A stretch of DNA of 64,000 bases. It comes from Dyella lutea. GTDB taxonomy: Bacteria > Pseudomonadota > Gammaproteobacteria > Xanthomonadales > Rhodanobacteraceae. Each line of letters opens with the position of its first letter. The stretch's first letter is position 1. A program made the position numbers and the translations under genes. Positions 10,102-19,998 of this stretch are shown here, one piece after another. The stretch spans positions 248,001 to 312,000 of the forward strand of contig NZ_JAMZEK010000004.1 in assembly GCF_024158035.1 (NCBI RefSeq), given 5' to 3'. Under the pieces are notes generated by a model, which ran no database searches, was not told the DNA's origin, and worked only from the letters and a program-made list of their open reading frames with translations.

Positions 10102-10991
10102 GCGTGAAAGTGGCGGTGGCGCAGTGGCCGATCGGTGCCCCGGCGCGTTTCGAGGATTTCGCGGCCCGCGTGGAAAGCGAGCTGGCCGGCGCCGCTGCGC
10201 AGGGGGCGCAGATCGCCGTGCTGCCCGAATACCTGGCGCTGGAGCTGGCGCATGCGTTCGGCCCTGCGGTCTACGGTGACCTACAGCGTTCGCTGTTAGC
10301 CGTGGACGGGCTCTATGCCGATTGGCGCGTGCTGTTTTCCGGGCTGGCGCGCCAGCACCGCATGTATATAGTGGCCGGCAGCTTCCTGCGGCGGCAGGGC
10401 GGGGCGTTCCGCAACCGTGCGCTGCTGTTCGCCCCGGACGGTCGCGTCGGCGAGCAGGACAAGCTGCGCCTGACCGGCTACGAGAAGCAGGCTGGTTGCA
10501 TCGAGCCGGGTGACGCGCTGAAGGTGTTCGACACCGAGTTCGGACGCGTCGGCATCAACATATGCTACGACGTCGAGTTCCCGCTGTTCGCACGTGCCCA
10601 GGCCGAGGCCGGCGCGGCGCTGCTGCTGGTGCCGAGCTGCACCGACACCGAAGCGGGCGCCTGGCGCGTGCGCATCGGCTGCCAGGCCCGTGCGCTGGAG
10701 AACCAGCTGCCGGTGGTGTGCGCCGTGACCGCGGGCAGCAGCGACTGGAGCCCGGCGTTGGACGTCAACACCGGCCAGGCCGCCGTCTACGTGCCGCCGG
10801 ACCGCGGACTGCCGGAGACGGGCGTGCTGGCCGCGCTCGACGCCGACGCGAGCTGGCTGGTCGCCGACGTGGACGTCACCGCGGTGCGCGAGGCTCGCGC
10901 CATCGGCCAGGTCGGCGTTGCCGCGGACTGGCCGGGGCAACTCCTACCCGCCGTGCAGCGCGCACGGCTTGCCGGATTCGAAAGCGCGTGA
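10098..10991 (+). CDS. Nitrilase-superfamily carbon-nitrogen hydrolase
   Basis: The 297-aa enzyme has the Glu-Lys-Cys triad: Glu in VLPEYLALE, Lys in EQDKLRLTGYEK and Cys in GINICYDVEFP. Members hydrolyse amides or nitriles (omega-amidase, N-carbamoyl hydrolase and similar); this one's substrate is unknown. Translation likely starts at a TTG overlapping the GNAT stop (TTGA at 10098-10101); a GTG two codons later is an alternative. It overlaps folC by 4 bases. Confidence 0.85.
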   Translation: MSVKVAVAQWPIGAPARFEDFAARVESELAGAAAQGAQIAVLPEYLALELAHAFGPAVYGDLQRSLLAVDGLYADWRVLFSGLARQHRMYIVAGSFLRRQGGAFRNRALLFAPDGRVGEQDKLRLTGYEKQAGCIEPGDALKVFDTEFGRVGINICYDVEFPLFARAQAEAGAALLLVPSCTDTEAGAWRVRIGCQARALENQLPVVCAVTAGSSDWSPALDVNTGQAAVYVPPDRGLPETGVLAALDADASWLVADVDVTAVREARAIGQVGVAADWPGQLLPAVQRARLAGFESA

Positions 10992-12277
10992 ACACCCGAA
11001 CCCTCGCCGACTGGCTGAGCTACCAGGAACAGGTCAATCCCCGCGCCATCGAGCTGGGGCTCGAACGCGTGCGCGCGGTCTGGCAGCGGATGGGCGCGCC
11101 GCGGCCGGCGCGCCACGTGGTTACCGTCGGCGGCACCAACGGCAAGGGCTCCACCGTGGCCCTGCTGGAGGCGATGCTGCGTCAGGCCGGCCGGCGGGTG
11201 GGCTGTTTCACCTCGCCCCACCTGCTGGCCTACAACGAGCGCGTACGCATCGACGGCGCCGACGTGGACGATGCGTCGCTGGTCGCCGCGTTCGAGCGCA
11301 TCGAGGCGGCGCGCAGTCAGGGACCCGGCGAGTCGATCCCGCTGACCTATTTCGAATTCAGCACGCTGGCAGCGCTGGACCTGTTCGTGCGCGCCGAGCT
11401 GGACGTGGCGGTGCTGGAGGTGGGCCTGGGTGGACGGCTCGACGCGGTGAACATCGTCGATGCCGACGCGGTGGCGATCACCACGGTGGACCTGGACCAC
11501 ATGGACTGGCTGGGTCCGGACCGCGACAGCATCGGCCGGGAAAAGGCGGGCATTGCCCGTGCCGGGCACCCGGCCGTGGTGGGCGAGGTCGACCCGCCGG
11601 CGGGGTTGCTCGATGCGCTGCATGCGCTCGGTGCGACGGTGATCCGCGCCGGCGTCGATTTTCACGTGGAGCGCCTGCCGTCCGGTTGGCGCTGGATGCA
11701 TCGCGACGGCACCACGATGGCGCTGCCCGATCCGGCGCTCGCCGCGCCGGTGCAGTACGCCAACGCCGCCGCGGCGATCGCCATCCTGCATGCGCTGGGC
11801 CATGGCCTGCTGGGAGCCGCCCCAGAGCAAGCGGTGGCGCTGGCGCTGCGTGGTGTCTCGGTGGCGGCGCGGTTGCAGTCGCTCGGGGGCGACCCCGTGC
11901 TGTACGTGGATGTGGGTCACAACCCGCAGGCGGCGCGCGCACTGGCGCAGTGGCTGGATGCCGTGCCGCACGGCCCTGTGCATGCGGTGTTCGGCGCGCT
12001 GTCGGACAAGGACGTGGCTGGCGTGATCGGTGCGCTGGGAGCGCGCATCGACCGCTGGCACCTGGCCGGGCTGGAGCGCGATACGCCGCGCGGCCTGCCG
12101 GCGCACGCGTTGGCCGATGCCCTGGTTGCCGGCCGGCCCGACGCCCGGTTCGACCTGCATCCCGGCGTGGCGGAGGCGCTGGATGCAGCACGGACAGCCG
12201 CGCGCCCGGGCGAGACGATCCTGGCTTTCGGCTCGTTTTTCGTCGCCTCGGCGGTGCTCGCCGCGCATCGCGCCTGA
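10988..12277 (+). CDS. folC: Bifunctional dihydrofolate synthase / folylpolyglutamate synthase
   Basis: FolC adds glutamate to dihydropteroate and then to folates in the cytoplasm, using ATP. The 429-aa product has the Mur-ligase P-loop VGGTNGKGST, the CFTSPHLLAYNERVRI segment, the TYFEFSTLAAL metal/helix region and the C-terminal DVGHNPQAARALA motif. Length is normal. It starts at a GTG overlapping the preceding stop (GTGA). It precedes a SPOR protein, cvpA and purF, the same order as folC-dedD-cvpA-purF in other gammaproteobacteria. Confidence 0.93.
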   Translation: MNTRTLADWLSYQEQVNPRAIELGLERVRAVWQRMGAPRPARHVVTVGGTNGKGSTVALLEAMLRQAGRRVGCFTSPHLLAYNERVRIDGADVDDASLVAAFERIEAARSQGPGESIPLTYFEFSTLAALDLFVRAELDVAVLEVGLGGRLDAVNIVDADAVAITTVDLDHMDWLGPDRDSIGREKAGIARAGHPAVVGEVDPPAGLLDALHALGATVIRAGVDFHVERLPSGWRWMHRDGTTMALPDPALAAPVQYANAAAAIAILHALGHGLLGAAPEQAVALALRGVSVAARLQSLGGDPVLYVDVGHNPQAARALAQWLDAVPHGPVHAVFGALSDKDVAGVIGALGARIDRWHLAGLERDTPRGLPAHALADALVAGRPDARFDLHPGVAEALDAARTAARPGETILAFGSFFVASAVLAAHRA

Positions 12278-12366
12278 ACGAGGACGCCTGGCGGTTTCCG
12301 GCGGCAGGGTTACGCCGGGTATAATTCCGCCGCTTCGCGCCGCGCCCGCCACCCCTGGAGCCCGTC

Positions 12367-13386
12367 TTGAAAACTCGCCTGCTGGGAGCTGCCGTTCTCA
12401 TCGCGCTGCTGGTCCTCATCGTTCCGATGTTCTTCCCGAGCCACCCGCCGGCGGCGCCGGGCGACCAGTCGGTGAGCCTGGCGATCCCGCCGGCGCCGGA
12501 TCGCGATCTGCAGACCCGCACGATGAGCCTGAACCCCGATGCTTCCGCGCCGGCGATTCCGGCCAGCACCAGCGCGACGGTGATCCCGGCGGCCAACAAC
12601 GGCAGTAGCGACCAGCTCGCCACGGTCGACATTCCGTCCCATCGTCCGACCGACGTGGAGGCCGGCGCCGCCGGCGCGTCCACGGCCGCGCCCGCCGCCC
12701 AGGCCGCGGCGCAGCCCGCCCCGCCAGCCGCCCAGCAGCCGGTGATCCCGTCGCAGGCGCCCGCCTCCAAGACTCCCTCGACGCCCAAGCCGGTCCCGCA
12801 GGCTCCGGCCAGCAAGCCGACCCCAGCGGCGGAGCCGGCGATGCCGTCGGCCACCGCGGCGCGCGGCAGCTACACCCTCAACCTCAGCGCCTACGCCTCC
12901 AGCAGCGGCGCAGCCAGCCTGATGCAGAAGGTGCGCGCGCTGGGCTATCCGGTGCGCAGTCAGGCCATCCACCAGGGCGGCAAGACACTCACCGCGGTGG
13001 AGGCCGGTCCGTTCCCGTCGCGCACCGCGGCCGAAAGCGCGCGGCTGAAGATCACCCAGAGCATCGCCGGCGTGCCGGCAAAGCTCGAGAGTGGCGCCAG
13101 CACCCCTGCGGGCGACGCGCCGGCCAGTGCACCGGCCAAGGGCCGCCGGGCCGGTGGCTGGGCGGTGCAGGTGGCCGCCATGAGCGGTCAGTCCGACGCC
13201 ATCGCGCTGCGCGACAAGCTTCGCGCGAACGGTTTCGACGGCTTCGTCGACTCGGTCAGCGTGGGTGGCAAGAGACTCTGGCGTGTGCGCGCCGGGCCGC
13301 AGACCCAGCGGGACGACGCGATGCGCGTGCGCGAGCAGATCAAGTCCAAGCTTGGCCTGTCAGGCAACGTCGTCAGCGTCCCCTGA
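12367..13386 (+). CDS. SPOR-domain membrane protein (DedD-like)
   Basis: The 339-aa bitopic inner-membrane protein has an N-terminal transmembrane helix (LLGAAVLIALLVLIVPMFF, residues ~5-23) and a long Pro/Ala-rich linker. Two SPOR-like domains follow, at ~167-240 (YTLNLSAYASS...) and ~263-338 (GGWAVQVAAMSG...RVRAGP). SPOR domains bind denuded glycan strands at the septum, so a division-site role is expected. E. coli DedD has a single SPOR domain, so the tandem is unusual. The start is a TTG at 12367. Its position between folC and cvpA supports DedD equivalence. Confidence 0.8.
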   Translation: MKTRLLGAAVLIALLVLIVPMFFPSHPPAAPGDQSVSLAIPPAPDRDLQTRTMSLNPDASAPAIPASTSATVIPAANNGSSDQLATVDIPSHRPTDVEAGAAGASTAAPAAQAAAQPAPPAAQQPVIPSQAPASKTPSTPKPVPQAPASKPTPAAEPAMPSATAARGSYTLNLSAYASSSGAASLMQKVRALGYPVRSQAIHQGGKTLTAVEAGPFPSRTAAESARLKITQSIAGVPAKLESGASTPAGDAPASAPAKGRRAGGWAVQVAAMSGQSDAIALRDKLRANGFDGFVDSVSVGGKRLWRVRAGPQTQRDDAMRVREQIKSKLGLSGNVVSVP

Positions 13387-13414
13387 GCAGCAGTCGTAAC
13401 GGAGCGACCGCAGG

Positions 13415-14089
13415 ATGAACTGGGCCGATTACGTCATCGCCGCGGTGATCGCCATTTCGGTGCTGATCGGCCTGTGGCGCGGGCTGGTGGCGGAGGTCCT
13501 GTCGCTGGCGATCTGGATCGGCTCGATCTGGGTCGCCTGGGCGTTCGGTCCGACCGTCGCCGGCTATTTCGACCGCAGCATCCACACGCCCGAGCTGCGG
13601 CTGGTGGCCGGCTACGGCTTGTGCATCGTCGGCGTGCTGATCGTCGGCGCGCTGGTCAATGCGATCTTCCACCGGCTGGTGGTCGGCGCCGGCCTGTCCG
13701 GGCCGGATCGCGCGCTGGGCGTGCTGTTCGGTTTTGCCCGCGGCGTGCTGCTGGTGGCATTGATGGTATTCCTGCTCGGTTTCACCGCCGTGGTGCGCGA
13801 GCCCTGGTGGCACCAGTCGCTGTTGCTGCCGCAGTTCCAGGGTGTGGCGATCGCCGTGGGTCGGCACCTGCCGGCCAGCACCGGACGTTATCTGCATCCT
13901 TCTCCGGAGGTGAGCGACAGCCTGTCCCGGCTCAAGGCTGGTGCGGGCAGTGCCGATCTCTCCGGCATGCGGCGCCTGCTCGACGCGCAGGCCGCGACCT
14001 TGCGCGGACCGCTCGCCGCACCCACATCGCCCGCTCCGGCGACGTCTTCTCCCGCGGTGGCTCCGGCCGACGCGCCTTCGCATCCGTAA
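13415..14089 (+). CDS. cvpA: CvpA family membrane protein
   Basis: The 224-aa inner-membrane protein has four predicted hydrophobic helices in its first ~140 residues and the typical CvpA opening MNWADYVIAAVIAISVLIGLWRG followed by an AxSLAIW helix. The C-terminal ~80 residues are Ala/Pro/Ser-rich and probably disordered. CvpA is required for colicin V production in E. coli and has envelope-related roles. It sits immediately upstream of purF, its usual partner. Confidence 0.88.
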   Translation: MNWADYVIAAVIAISVLIGLWRGLVAEVLSLAIWIGSIWVAWAFGPTVAGYFDRSIHTPELRLVAGYGLCIVGVLIVGALVNAIFHRLVVGAGLSGPDRALGVLFGFARGVLLVALMVFLLGFTAVVREPWWHQSLLLPQFQGVAIAVGRHLPASTGRYLHPSPEVSDSLSRLKAGAGSADLSGMRRLLDAQAATLRGPLAAPTSPAPATSSPAVAPADAPSHP

Positions 14090-14119
14090 TCGCAAGACCC
14101 CACGCAGGCACCCAACATC

Positions 14120-15595
14120 ATGTGCGGAATTATCGGCATTGTCGGCATCACCGAGGTCGCCTCGGCGCTCTATGACGGCCTCACCGTCCTCCAGCACCGT
14201 GGCCAGGATGCCGCGGGCATCGCCACCGTGGATGGATCCCGTCTGCGCCTGCACAAGGGCAACGGCCTGGTACGCGACGTGTTCAACCAGACCTCGATGA
14301 GCCGCCTGCGCGGCCGCATCGGCATCGGCCACTGCCGTTATCCCACGGCGGGTTCGGAGGGGGCCGACGAGGCGCAGCCGTTCTACGTGAATTCGCCGTA
14401 CGGCATCGCCTTTGCGCACAACGGCAACCTGGTCAACACCGACGTGCTGCGCAAGGAGATGTTCGAGGACGACCGCCGCCACATCAACACCGATTCCGAC
14501 TCCGAGGTGCTGCTGAATGTGCTGGCACACGAGCTGCAGATCCAGGAGCGCATGGCGATCACGCCGGACAACATATTCAAGGCGGTGGCCGGCGTGCATG
14601 CGCGCGCCAAGGGCGGTTACGCCTGCATCGGCCTGATCCTCGGCTACGGCCTGATCGCCTTCCGCGATCCCAACGGCATCCGTCCGCTGGTGCTGGGCGA
14701 GCGCGTCACCGATGAGGGGCGCGAGTATGCGGTGGCCTCCGAGTCCGTGGCGCTGGACGTGCTGGGCTTCAAGCGCCTGCGCGACATCGCGCCGGGCGAG
14801 GCGGTGGTGATCACCGACGACGGCCAGCTGTTCAGCCGCCACTGCGCCGAGGCCGCGGTGCATGCGCCGTGCATCTTCGAGTACGTCTACCTGGCCCGCC
14901 CGGACTCGATGATCGAGGACGTGTCGGTGTACAAGGCGCGCCTGCGCATGGGCGAGAAGCTGGCGCAAAAGATCATGCGCCTGCGCCCGGATCACGGCAT
15001 CGACGCGGTGATCCCGATTCCCGACACCTCGCGCACCGCCGCCAGCGCGCTGGCCGGCGCGCTCGGCGTGCCGTTCCGCGAAGGCCTGGTCAAGAACCGC
15101 TATGTGGGCCGCACCTTCATCATGCCGGGGCAGGGCGACCGCGTGAAATCGGTGCGCCGCAAGCTCAACGCGGTGGACCTGGAGTTCCGCAAGAAGACCG
15201 TGCTGCTGGTGGACGACTCGATCGTGCGCGGCACCACGTCGAAGCAGATCATCCAGATGGCCCGCGACGCCGGTGCCACGCGTGTGTACTTCGCCTCCGC
15301 CGCGCCACCGGTGCGCTACCCGAACGTCTATGGCATCGATATGCCGTCGGCCCATGAACTGGTTGCGGCCGGCAAGACCGAGCAGGAAGTCGAGCAGATG
15401 CTCGGCGCCGACTGGCTGATCTACCAGGATCTGGAAGACCTGGTCTGGGCGGTGCAGGACGGCAACGAAGACCTGACGCAGTTCGACACCTCCTGCTTCT
15501 CCGGCGAGTACGTCACCGGTCTGGAGAAGGACTACCTGCAGCAGATCGAGCTGATGCGCTCGGACGACGCCAAGGCGGCGCGCCGCATCGCCTGA
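14120..15595 (+). CDS. purF: Amidophosphoribosyltransferase
   Basis: PurF makes 5-phosphoribosylamine from PRPP and glutamine, the first committed step of purine synthesis. The 491-aa enzyme starts MCGIIGIVG, so Cys2 is the N-terminal nucleophile of the glutaminase domain. It also shows the [11 protein letters not shown] and FAHNGNLVN segments and, in the C-terminal phosphoribosyltransferase domain, the PRPP loop [13 protein letters not shown]. Length is normal. Coupled with cvpA in the usual gammaproteobacterial order. Confidence 0.96.
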   Translation: MCGIIGIVGITEVASALYDGLTVLQHRGQDAAGIATVDGSRLRLHKGNGLVRDVFNQTSMSRLRGRIGIGHCRYPTAGSEGADEAQPFYVNSPYGIAFAHNGNLVNTDVLRKEMFEDDRRHINTDSDSEVLLNVLAHELQIQERMAITPDNIFKAVAGVHARAKGGYACIGLILGYGLIAFRDPNGIRPLVLGERVTDEGREYAVASESVALDVLGFKRLRDIAPGEAVVITDDGQLFSRHCAEAAVHAPCIFEYVYLARPDSMIEDVSVYKARLRMGEKLAQKIMRLRPDHGIDAVIPIPDTSRTAASALAGALGVPFREGLVKNRYVGRTFIMPGQGDRVKSVRRKLNAVDLEFRKKTVLLVDDSIVRGTTSKQIIQMARDAGATRVYFASAAPPVRYPNVYGIDMPSAHELVAAGKTEQEVEQMLGADWLIYQDLEDLVWAVQDGNEDLTQFDTSCFSGEYVTGLEKDYLQQIELMRSDDAKAARRIA

Positions 15596-15623
15596 CCCGT
15601 CGGGGCGGGAACCCGCGGACGGT

Positions 15624-16013
15624 TCAGCCGTCCGCGAGCGGGCGTCCGCCGATGTTCTGGGCGATGCGCCAGAGCACGCCGGACGGATCGGTCATGCAGA
15701 AATCGCGCATCCGCCAGGGCCGGTCGGCCGGCGTGTCCAGACGGATGCCGTAGCGCTCGGCGATGCCTCGTTCGCACAGGTGCCGGTGCCAGGCATCGAC
15801 ATCGGCAACCAGCAGGTGCATGACGAAATTGCCGGCCAGGTCGGGGTGGTGAAAGTCCTGCAGCAGGAAGCTGCAGTCGCCGGCCGCGAAGTAGGCGACG
15901 CCGTTGCCCTCGGATTTCTCCTCGAAGCCGACGTCGGCATAAAAGCGCCGCGACAGCGCGTAGTCGCGGGCGGGAACGAAAGCCTTGATCTCGATGGTGT
16001 CCAGGCGGTCCAT
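15624..16013 (-). CDS. VOC-family (glyoxalase/bleomycin-resistance fold) protein
   Basis: The 129-aa protein has paired beta-alpha-beta-beta-beta units: DTIEIKAFVPARDYALSRRFYADVGF at the start and FCMTDPSGVLWRIAQNIG at the end, the latter a typical VOC metal/ligand strand. The function within the superfamily is not clear. The start at 16013 is supported by a GGAG 7 bases upstream on the minus strand. It is transcribed divergently from the DUF455 gene at 16083. Confidence 0.75.
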   Translation of the reverse strand: MDRLDTIEIKAFVPARDYALSRRFYADVGFEEKSEGNGVAYFAAGDCSFLLQDFHHPDLAGNFVMHLLVADVDAWHRHLCERGIAERYGIRLDTPADRPWRMRDFCMTDPSGVLWRIAQNIGGRPLADG

Positions 16014-16082
16014 GCGAATATCTCCAAGGTTGGGGGGCCATGCCTGGCCGGCGACGACCGGCGACGACCTAGACTTGCCACG

Positions 16083-16889
16083 ATGAACGATCTGCACGCC
16101 GCCGCCAAGACCTGCCTGGACGCCGCCGACCCGGTCGAGAAGCTGCGCCTGACCCATGAAACCTGGCAGGCCCTGTTGGCTGGGGAACTCGGGCCGGAGG
16201 CGGGCTCGCCGCCACCGGCGCCGATCGGTGCGCCGGGCCGTCCGCTGCGTCCCCGGCTGGTGCCGGCCCGCCAGGTGCCGCAGCGTGGCCTGGGTACGCC
16301 GGCCGGCCGCGCCGCGCTGGTCCACGCGGTGGCGCATATCGAATTCAATGCGATCAACCTGGCCTGGGACGCGGTCTACCGTTTCCGCGGCATGCCGGCC
16401 GGGTACTACCGTGACTGGGCCAGTTGTGCGCACGACGAGGCTCGGCACTTCGCGATGCTGGTCGAGCGGCTGGCCGAGCTGGACCACGCCTACGGCGACT
16501 TCGATGCGCACAACGGCCTGTGGGAGATGGCCGAGAAAACCGCCCACCACGGTACCGCCCGCATGGCGCTCGTGCCGCGGGTGCTGGAGGCGCGGGGACT
16601 GGACGTGACGCCGGGCATCATCGAGCGGCTGACCACGGTCGGCGACACGCGCACCGTGGCGATCCTCGAGGTGATCCTGCGCGAGGAAGTGGCCCACGTG
16701 GCCGCCGGTACGCGCTGGTTCCATTGGTGCTGCGCTCGCGACGGCGTGGAGCCACGCGACACCTTCATCGCGCTGCTGCAGCAGTACATGGGCCCCTGCC
16801 TGCGCGGGCCGTTCAACCACGAGGCGCGACTGCGCGCCGGCTTCGATGCCAGGGAAATGGATCGCCTGCTGGAACTGGCGAACGCCTGA
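16083..16889 (+). CDS. DUF455 ferritin-like domain protein
   Basis: The 268-aa product fits the DUF455 ferritin-like family: a four-helix bundle with HIEFNAINLAWDAVYRF and CAHDEARHFAMLVERL carrying E/H ligands, and a later EVILREEVAHVAAGTRW helix with the third set. The motifs E...ExxH...E...ExxH imply a di-metal site. Some relatives are annotated as uncharacterised oxidoreductases; the reaction is unknown. No strong ribosome-binding site is seen ahead of the ATG. Confidence 0.8.
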   Translation: MNDLHAAAKTCLDAADPVEKLRLTHETWQALLAGELGPEAGSPPPAPIGAPGRPLRPRLVPARQVPQRGLGTPAGRAALVHAVAHIEFNAINLAWDAVYRFRGMPAGYYRDWASCAHDEARHFAMLVERLAELDHAYGDFDAHNGLWEMAEKTAHHGTARMALVPRVLEARGLDVTPGIIERLTTVGDTRTVAILEVILREEVAHVAAGTRWFHWCCARDGVEPRDTFIALLQQYMGPCLRGPFNHEARLRAGFDAREMDRLLELANA

Positions 16890-17009
16890 ACGGGCGCTGC
16901 GCTGCACCTTTCTCCGGGGGCGGCAGGCGGGTAGGGTCGGGCGGGTCGCTGCCGGAATCACCGGATCGCGATTCCGTCGCGACAGCCGATCCCCACCGGA
17001 GGAGCTGCC

Positions 17010-17429
17010 ATGCTGAGTGTGTCCGAAGCTGCCGAACTGAACGTGCCCGCGGACGTCGTCTGGAAGACGCTGGGCGATTTCGGCGCTGCCGATCGTTACC
17101 TCGATCTGGTCGAGCGTTGCGAGCTGCAGCGCAACGGGGGCAGCGTGGAGCGTCTGCTCCACCTGCGTGGAGGAGGTCTGGTGCATGAACGCCTGGTGCT
17201 GGCCTGCCCGCAGGACCGCGCGCTGCGCTACACCATCGTCGATTCCCCGCTGCCGGTGGCCGACTACGTGAGTACGGTGCGGGTGGACGCGATCGACGGC
17301 GACCGCTGCCTCGTCAGCTGGTCCGCCACCTTCGATCCGCACGGGGCTGGCGAGGAGCAGGCCCGCGACGCCGTCGCCGCGATCTACCGCATGGGTTTCG
17401 ACGGGTTGCGACGGTTGCATGCCGCGTAG
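17010..17429 (+). CDS. SRPBCC (START/Bet v1-like) family protein
   Basis: The 139-aa product has the polyketide-cyclase/START-like layout: AELNVPADVVWKTLGDFGAADRYLDLVERCEL, a set of beta strands, and a C-terminal helix following SWSATFDPHG. These proteins form a hydrophobic ligand cavity; the ligand is unknown. The ATG at 17010 is preceded by GGAGGAG. It is followed after 27 bases by the DUF4242 gene, probably co-transcribed. Confidence 0.78.
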   Translation: MLSVSEAAELNVPADVVWKTLGDFGAADRYLDLVERCELQRNGGSVERLLHLRGGGLVHERLVLACPQDRALRYTIVDSPLPVADYVSTVRVDAIDGDRCLVSWSATFDPHGAGEEQARDAVAAIYRMGFDGLRRLHAA

Positions 17430-17456
17430 GCCCGCCATCGCCGAGGAGACATCGCC

Positions 17457-17729
17457 ATGCCGAAATTCCTGATCGAACGCGACATTCCCGATGCCTGCGC
17501 GCTCACCCCGGAGCAGCTGAAAGGCATTTCGCGGACCTCCTGCGGCGTGCCCGACGCGATGGGGCCGCGCATCCAGTGGGTGCACAGCTACGTCACCGAC
17601 GACAAGGTGTATTGCGACTACATCGCCCCGGACGAAGCCACCGTGCGCAAGCACGCCAGCCGGAGCGGCTTTCCGGCCAACAAGGTGACCCCGGTCCACG
17701 CCATCATCGATCCGGCCACTGCGGAATGA
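17457..17729 (+). CDS. DUF4242 small protein
   Basis: The 90-aa ferredoxin-like-fold protein matches DUF4242: MPKFLIERDIPDA at the start, a conserved WVHSYVTDDKVYCDYIAPD strand pair and a C-terminal VTPVHAIIDP. The DUF4242 family (nickel-binding in some members) has no settled function. A GAGG lies ahead of the ATG. It ends just before a bidirectional terminator. Confidence 0.8.
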   Translation: MPKFLIERDIPDACALTPEQLKGISRTSCGVPDAMGPRIQWVHSYVTDDKVYCDYIAPDEATVRKHASRSGFPANKVTPVHAIIDPATAE

Positions 17730-17740
17730 CGAAAACAAAA

Positions 17741-17764
17741 AAGCCGGCGCGAGGCCGGCTTTTT
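17741..17764 (+). terminator. Rho-independent terminator
   Basis: An 8-bp stem AAGCCGGC / GCCGGCTT with a 5-base loop is followed by a T-run and preceded by an A-run, so it can work in both directions: for the DUF4242 transcript and for the leftward tRNA-Pro. Confidence 0.85.
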
Positions 17765-17774
17765 CGTCGAATTT

Positions 17775-17851
<77 letters not shown>

Positions 17852-18003
17852 TGGGAGCCGCGCATTCTAGCGACCGTCCCCGACCTTGGCAACAGGGGGC
17901 GTGACATTTCGGTGCCTCCCATGCGGCCGGGCGCGGGCGGCCATCTGCTAATCTTTCGGGCTGCCGTTTCACGGCCATCCGTCACCGTAAAGCAGAGGAT
18001 TCC

Positions 18004-19407
18004 ATGGCGCTTACCCCGGCCCGCACCATGCCCGGCGTGCTCGAGCTGCTGCCGCTCGACCAGATCGCGTTTCAGCGCATGCTCGACGTGATCCGCCGCA
18101 ACTACGAGCGCTTCGGCTTTCTGCCGATTGAGACGCCGGTGATCGAATACTCCGATGTGCTGCTGACCAAGAGCGGCGGCGAGACCGAGCGGCAGGTGTA
18201 CTTCGTGCAGTCCACCGGCTCGCTCAATGCGGCTGAGAAGATGAACGCCTTGGCCACAAACACCACTGTTCCCGAACTGGCGCTGCGCTTCGACCTCACC
18301 GTGCCGCTGGCGCGCTACGTGGCCGAGCACGAGCGCGATCTCAGCTTCCCGTTCCGCCGCTACCAGATGCAGCGCGTGTACCGCGGTGAGCGTGCCCAGC
18401 GCGGCCGCTTCCGCGAGTTCTACCAGTGCGACATCGACGTGATCGGCAAGGACAGCCTGTCGATCCGCTACGACGCCGAGGTGCCGGCGGTGATCTACAG
18501 CGTATTCCGCGAGCTGAACGTGGGCGCGTTCACCATCCAGATGAACAACCGCAAGCTGATGCGTGGCTACTTCGAGAAGCTCGGCATCAACGACGCCGAG
18601 CAGCAGATGCTGGTGCTGCGCGAGGTGGACAAGCTGGACAAGCGCGGCGCCGACTACGTGCGAGACACGCTCACCGGCGAGGCATTCGGGCTGAGCGTCG
18701 AGGTGGCCAACCAGATTCTCGCCTTCGTGCAGGTGCGCTCCACCTCGCTCAAGGATGCGCTGGACAAGCTCGATGCGCTGGGCGAAGGCCCCGAGGCGAT
18801 GGAGCAGGGCCGCGCCGAGCTGAAGGAGGTGCTGGGCCTGATCCACGCGTTCGGCGTGCCGGAAACGCACTACGCGCTGAACCTCTCGATCGCCCGCGGC
18901 CTGGATTACTACACCGGCACCGTCTACGAGACCACGCTCAACGACCATCCGCAGATCGGCTCGGTCTGCTCGGGCGGTCGCTACGAGAACCTGGCCGGGC
19001 AATACACCAAGTCGCACCTGCCGGGCGTGGGCATCTCGATCGGCCTCACCCGCCTGTACTGGCAGCTGCGCGACGCCGGGCTCATCAACACCGCGCAGAG
19101 CACGGTCGACGTGCTGGTGACGCAGATGGACCCGGCGCAGCTGCCGGCCTATCTGGCGGTGGCCAACGAACTGCGCAGTGCCGGCATCGCCACCGAAGTG
19201 GTGCTGGAGGCCGGCAAGCTGGGCAAGCAGTTCAAGTACGCCGACCGTGCCGGCATCCGCTTCGTGCTGGTACTGGGCGAAAATGAGCTGGCCAAGGGCG
19301 TGGTGACGGTGAAGGACCTGCGCCGCGAGGATCAGTTCGAGGTGGCGCGCGGCGAGCTGATCAAAGCGCTCCGGGTGGAGCTGGAGCAGGCGGCGGTGAT
19401 GGGGTGA
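18004..19407 (+). CDS. hisS: Histidyl-tRNA synthetase
   Basis: HisS charges tRNA-His with histidine using ATP. The 467-aa class II enzyme shows motif 2 ([29 protein letters not shown]), the histidine-specific segment [10 protein letters not shown], motif 3 ([13 protein letters not shown]) and a C-terminal anticodon-binding domain ([10 protein letters not shown]...). The start follows a GAGG. It is slightly longer than the E. coli enzyme (~424 aa), as in other Xanthomonadales. Confidence 0.95.
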   Translation: MALTPARTMPGVLELLPLDQIAFQRMLDVIRRNYERFGFLPIETPVIEYSDVLLTKSGGETERQVYFVQSTGSLNAAEKMNALATNTTVPELALRFDLTVPLARYVAEHERDLSFPFRRYQMQRVYRGERAQRGRFREFYQCDIDVIGKDSLSIRYDAEVPAVIYSVFRELNVGAFTIQMNNRKLMRGYFEKLGINDAEQQMLVLREVDKLDKRGADYVRDTLTGEAFGLSVEVANQILAFVQVRSTSLKDALDKLDALGEGPEAMEQGRAELKEVLGLIHAFGVPETHYALNLSIARGLDYYTGTVYETTLNDHPQIGSVCSGGRYENLAGQYTKSHLPGVGISIGLTRLYWQLRDAGLINTAQSTVDVLVTQMDPAQLPAYLAVANELRSAGIATEVVLEAGKLGKQFKYADRAGIRFVLVLGENELAKGVVTVKDLRREDQFEVARGELIKALRVELEQAAVMG

Positions 19408-19458
19408 GACCAGGGGCTGGATGATCCTCCGGGCCGTCATTCCGGGACCCTCAGGGTC

Positions 19459-19537
19459 GTCATTCCCGCGAAAGCGGGAATCCATCTTTGCTTTTGACGG
19501 CAAGAGCCCAATGGATTCCCGCTTTCGCGGGAATGAC
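19459..19537. repeat. Inverted palindromic repeat pair (extragenic element)
   Basis: Two perfect 27-base inverted arms (19459-19485 and 19511-19537) flank a 25-base spacer. Each arm contains its own palindrome, CCCGC-GAAA-GCGGG. The core CATTCCCGCGAAAGCGGGAA is a widespread dispersed repeat in Xanthomonadales and several other proteobacteria. The whole could fold into a long cruciform. Confidence 0.9.
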
Positions 19538-19612
19538 GGTGAGGATAGGTGGAGCAATCGCCGTCAATCGATCGCCAAGGAAGAAGCCACAACAGAACAT
19601 GAGGAGACACGG

Positions 19613-19909
19613 ATGCCTCCCAAACAACCGGCTGTCTACATCATGGCCAGCAGCGAGCGCGGCACCCTGTACATCGGTGCGACCGGCGACCTGAAGCGAC
19701 GTGTATGGGAGCACCGCGATGGTGTGGTCGAGGGCTTTACCCAACGTTATGGCCTCAAACGTCTGGTCTGGTTCGAGTTCCACCCGGATTTCCCTACCGC
19801 CATCGCGCGCGAGAAACAGCTCAAGAAGTGGGAAAGAGCCTGGAAGCTTGAGCTGATCGAATCCACCAACCCAATCTGGCGTGACCTATTGAACGACCTG
19901 CTGGACTGA
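19613..19909 (+). CDS. GIY-YIG nuclease family protein (UPF0213/YhbQ-like)
   Basis: The 98-aa single-domain protein carries VYIMASSERGTLYIGATGDLKRR, a GIY-YIG core with Tyr-Ile/Tyr-Ile-Gly, the catalytic Arg in RVWEHR and later Glu in AREKQLKKWER. Stand-alone members are DNA-processing or unknown-function proteins. The ATG at 19613 has GAGGAG upstream. It directly follows the palindromic repeat pair at 19459-19537, an association common for this gene type. Confidence 0.82.
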   Translation: MPPKQPAVYIMASSERGTLYIGATGDLKRRVWEHRDGVVEGFTQRYGLKRLVWFEFHPDFPTAIAREKQLKKWERAWKLELIESTNPIWRDLLNDLLD

Positions 19910-19998
19910 GGGGCGTTGCTCCCGGTAGGTACCAGCACCCCACAAACGAACAGGCGTCTGCCGGACGCCATGCATCAAACAACTCGTCGGAGCCTTAC

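Noticed and set aside
13373..15355. Leftward open frame (660 aa) opposite cvpA-purF
   Set aside because: Antisense shadow of two well-recognised genes.
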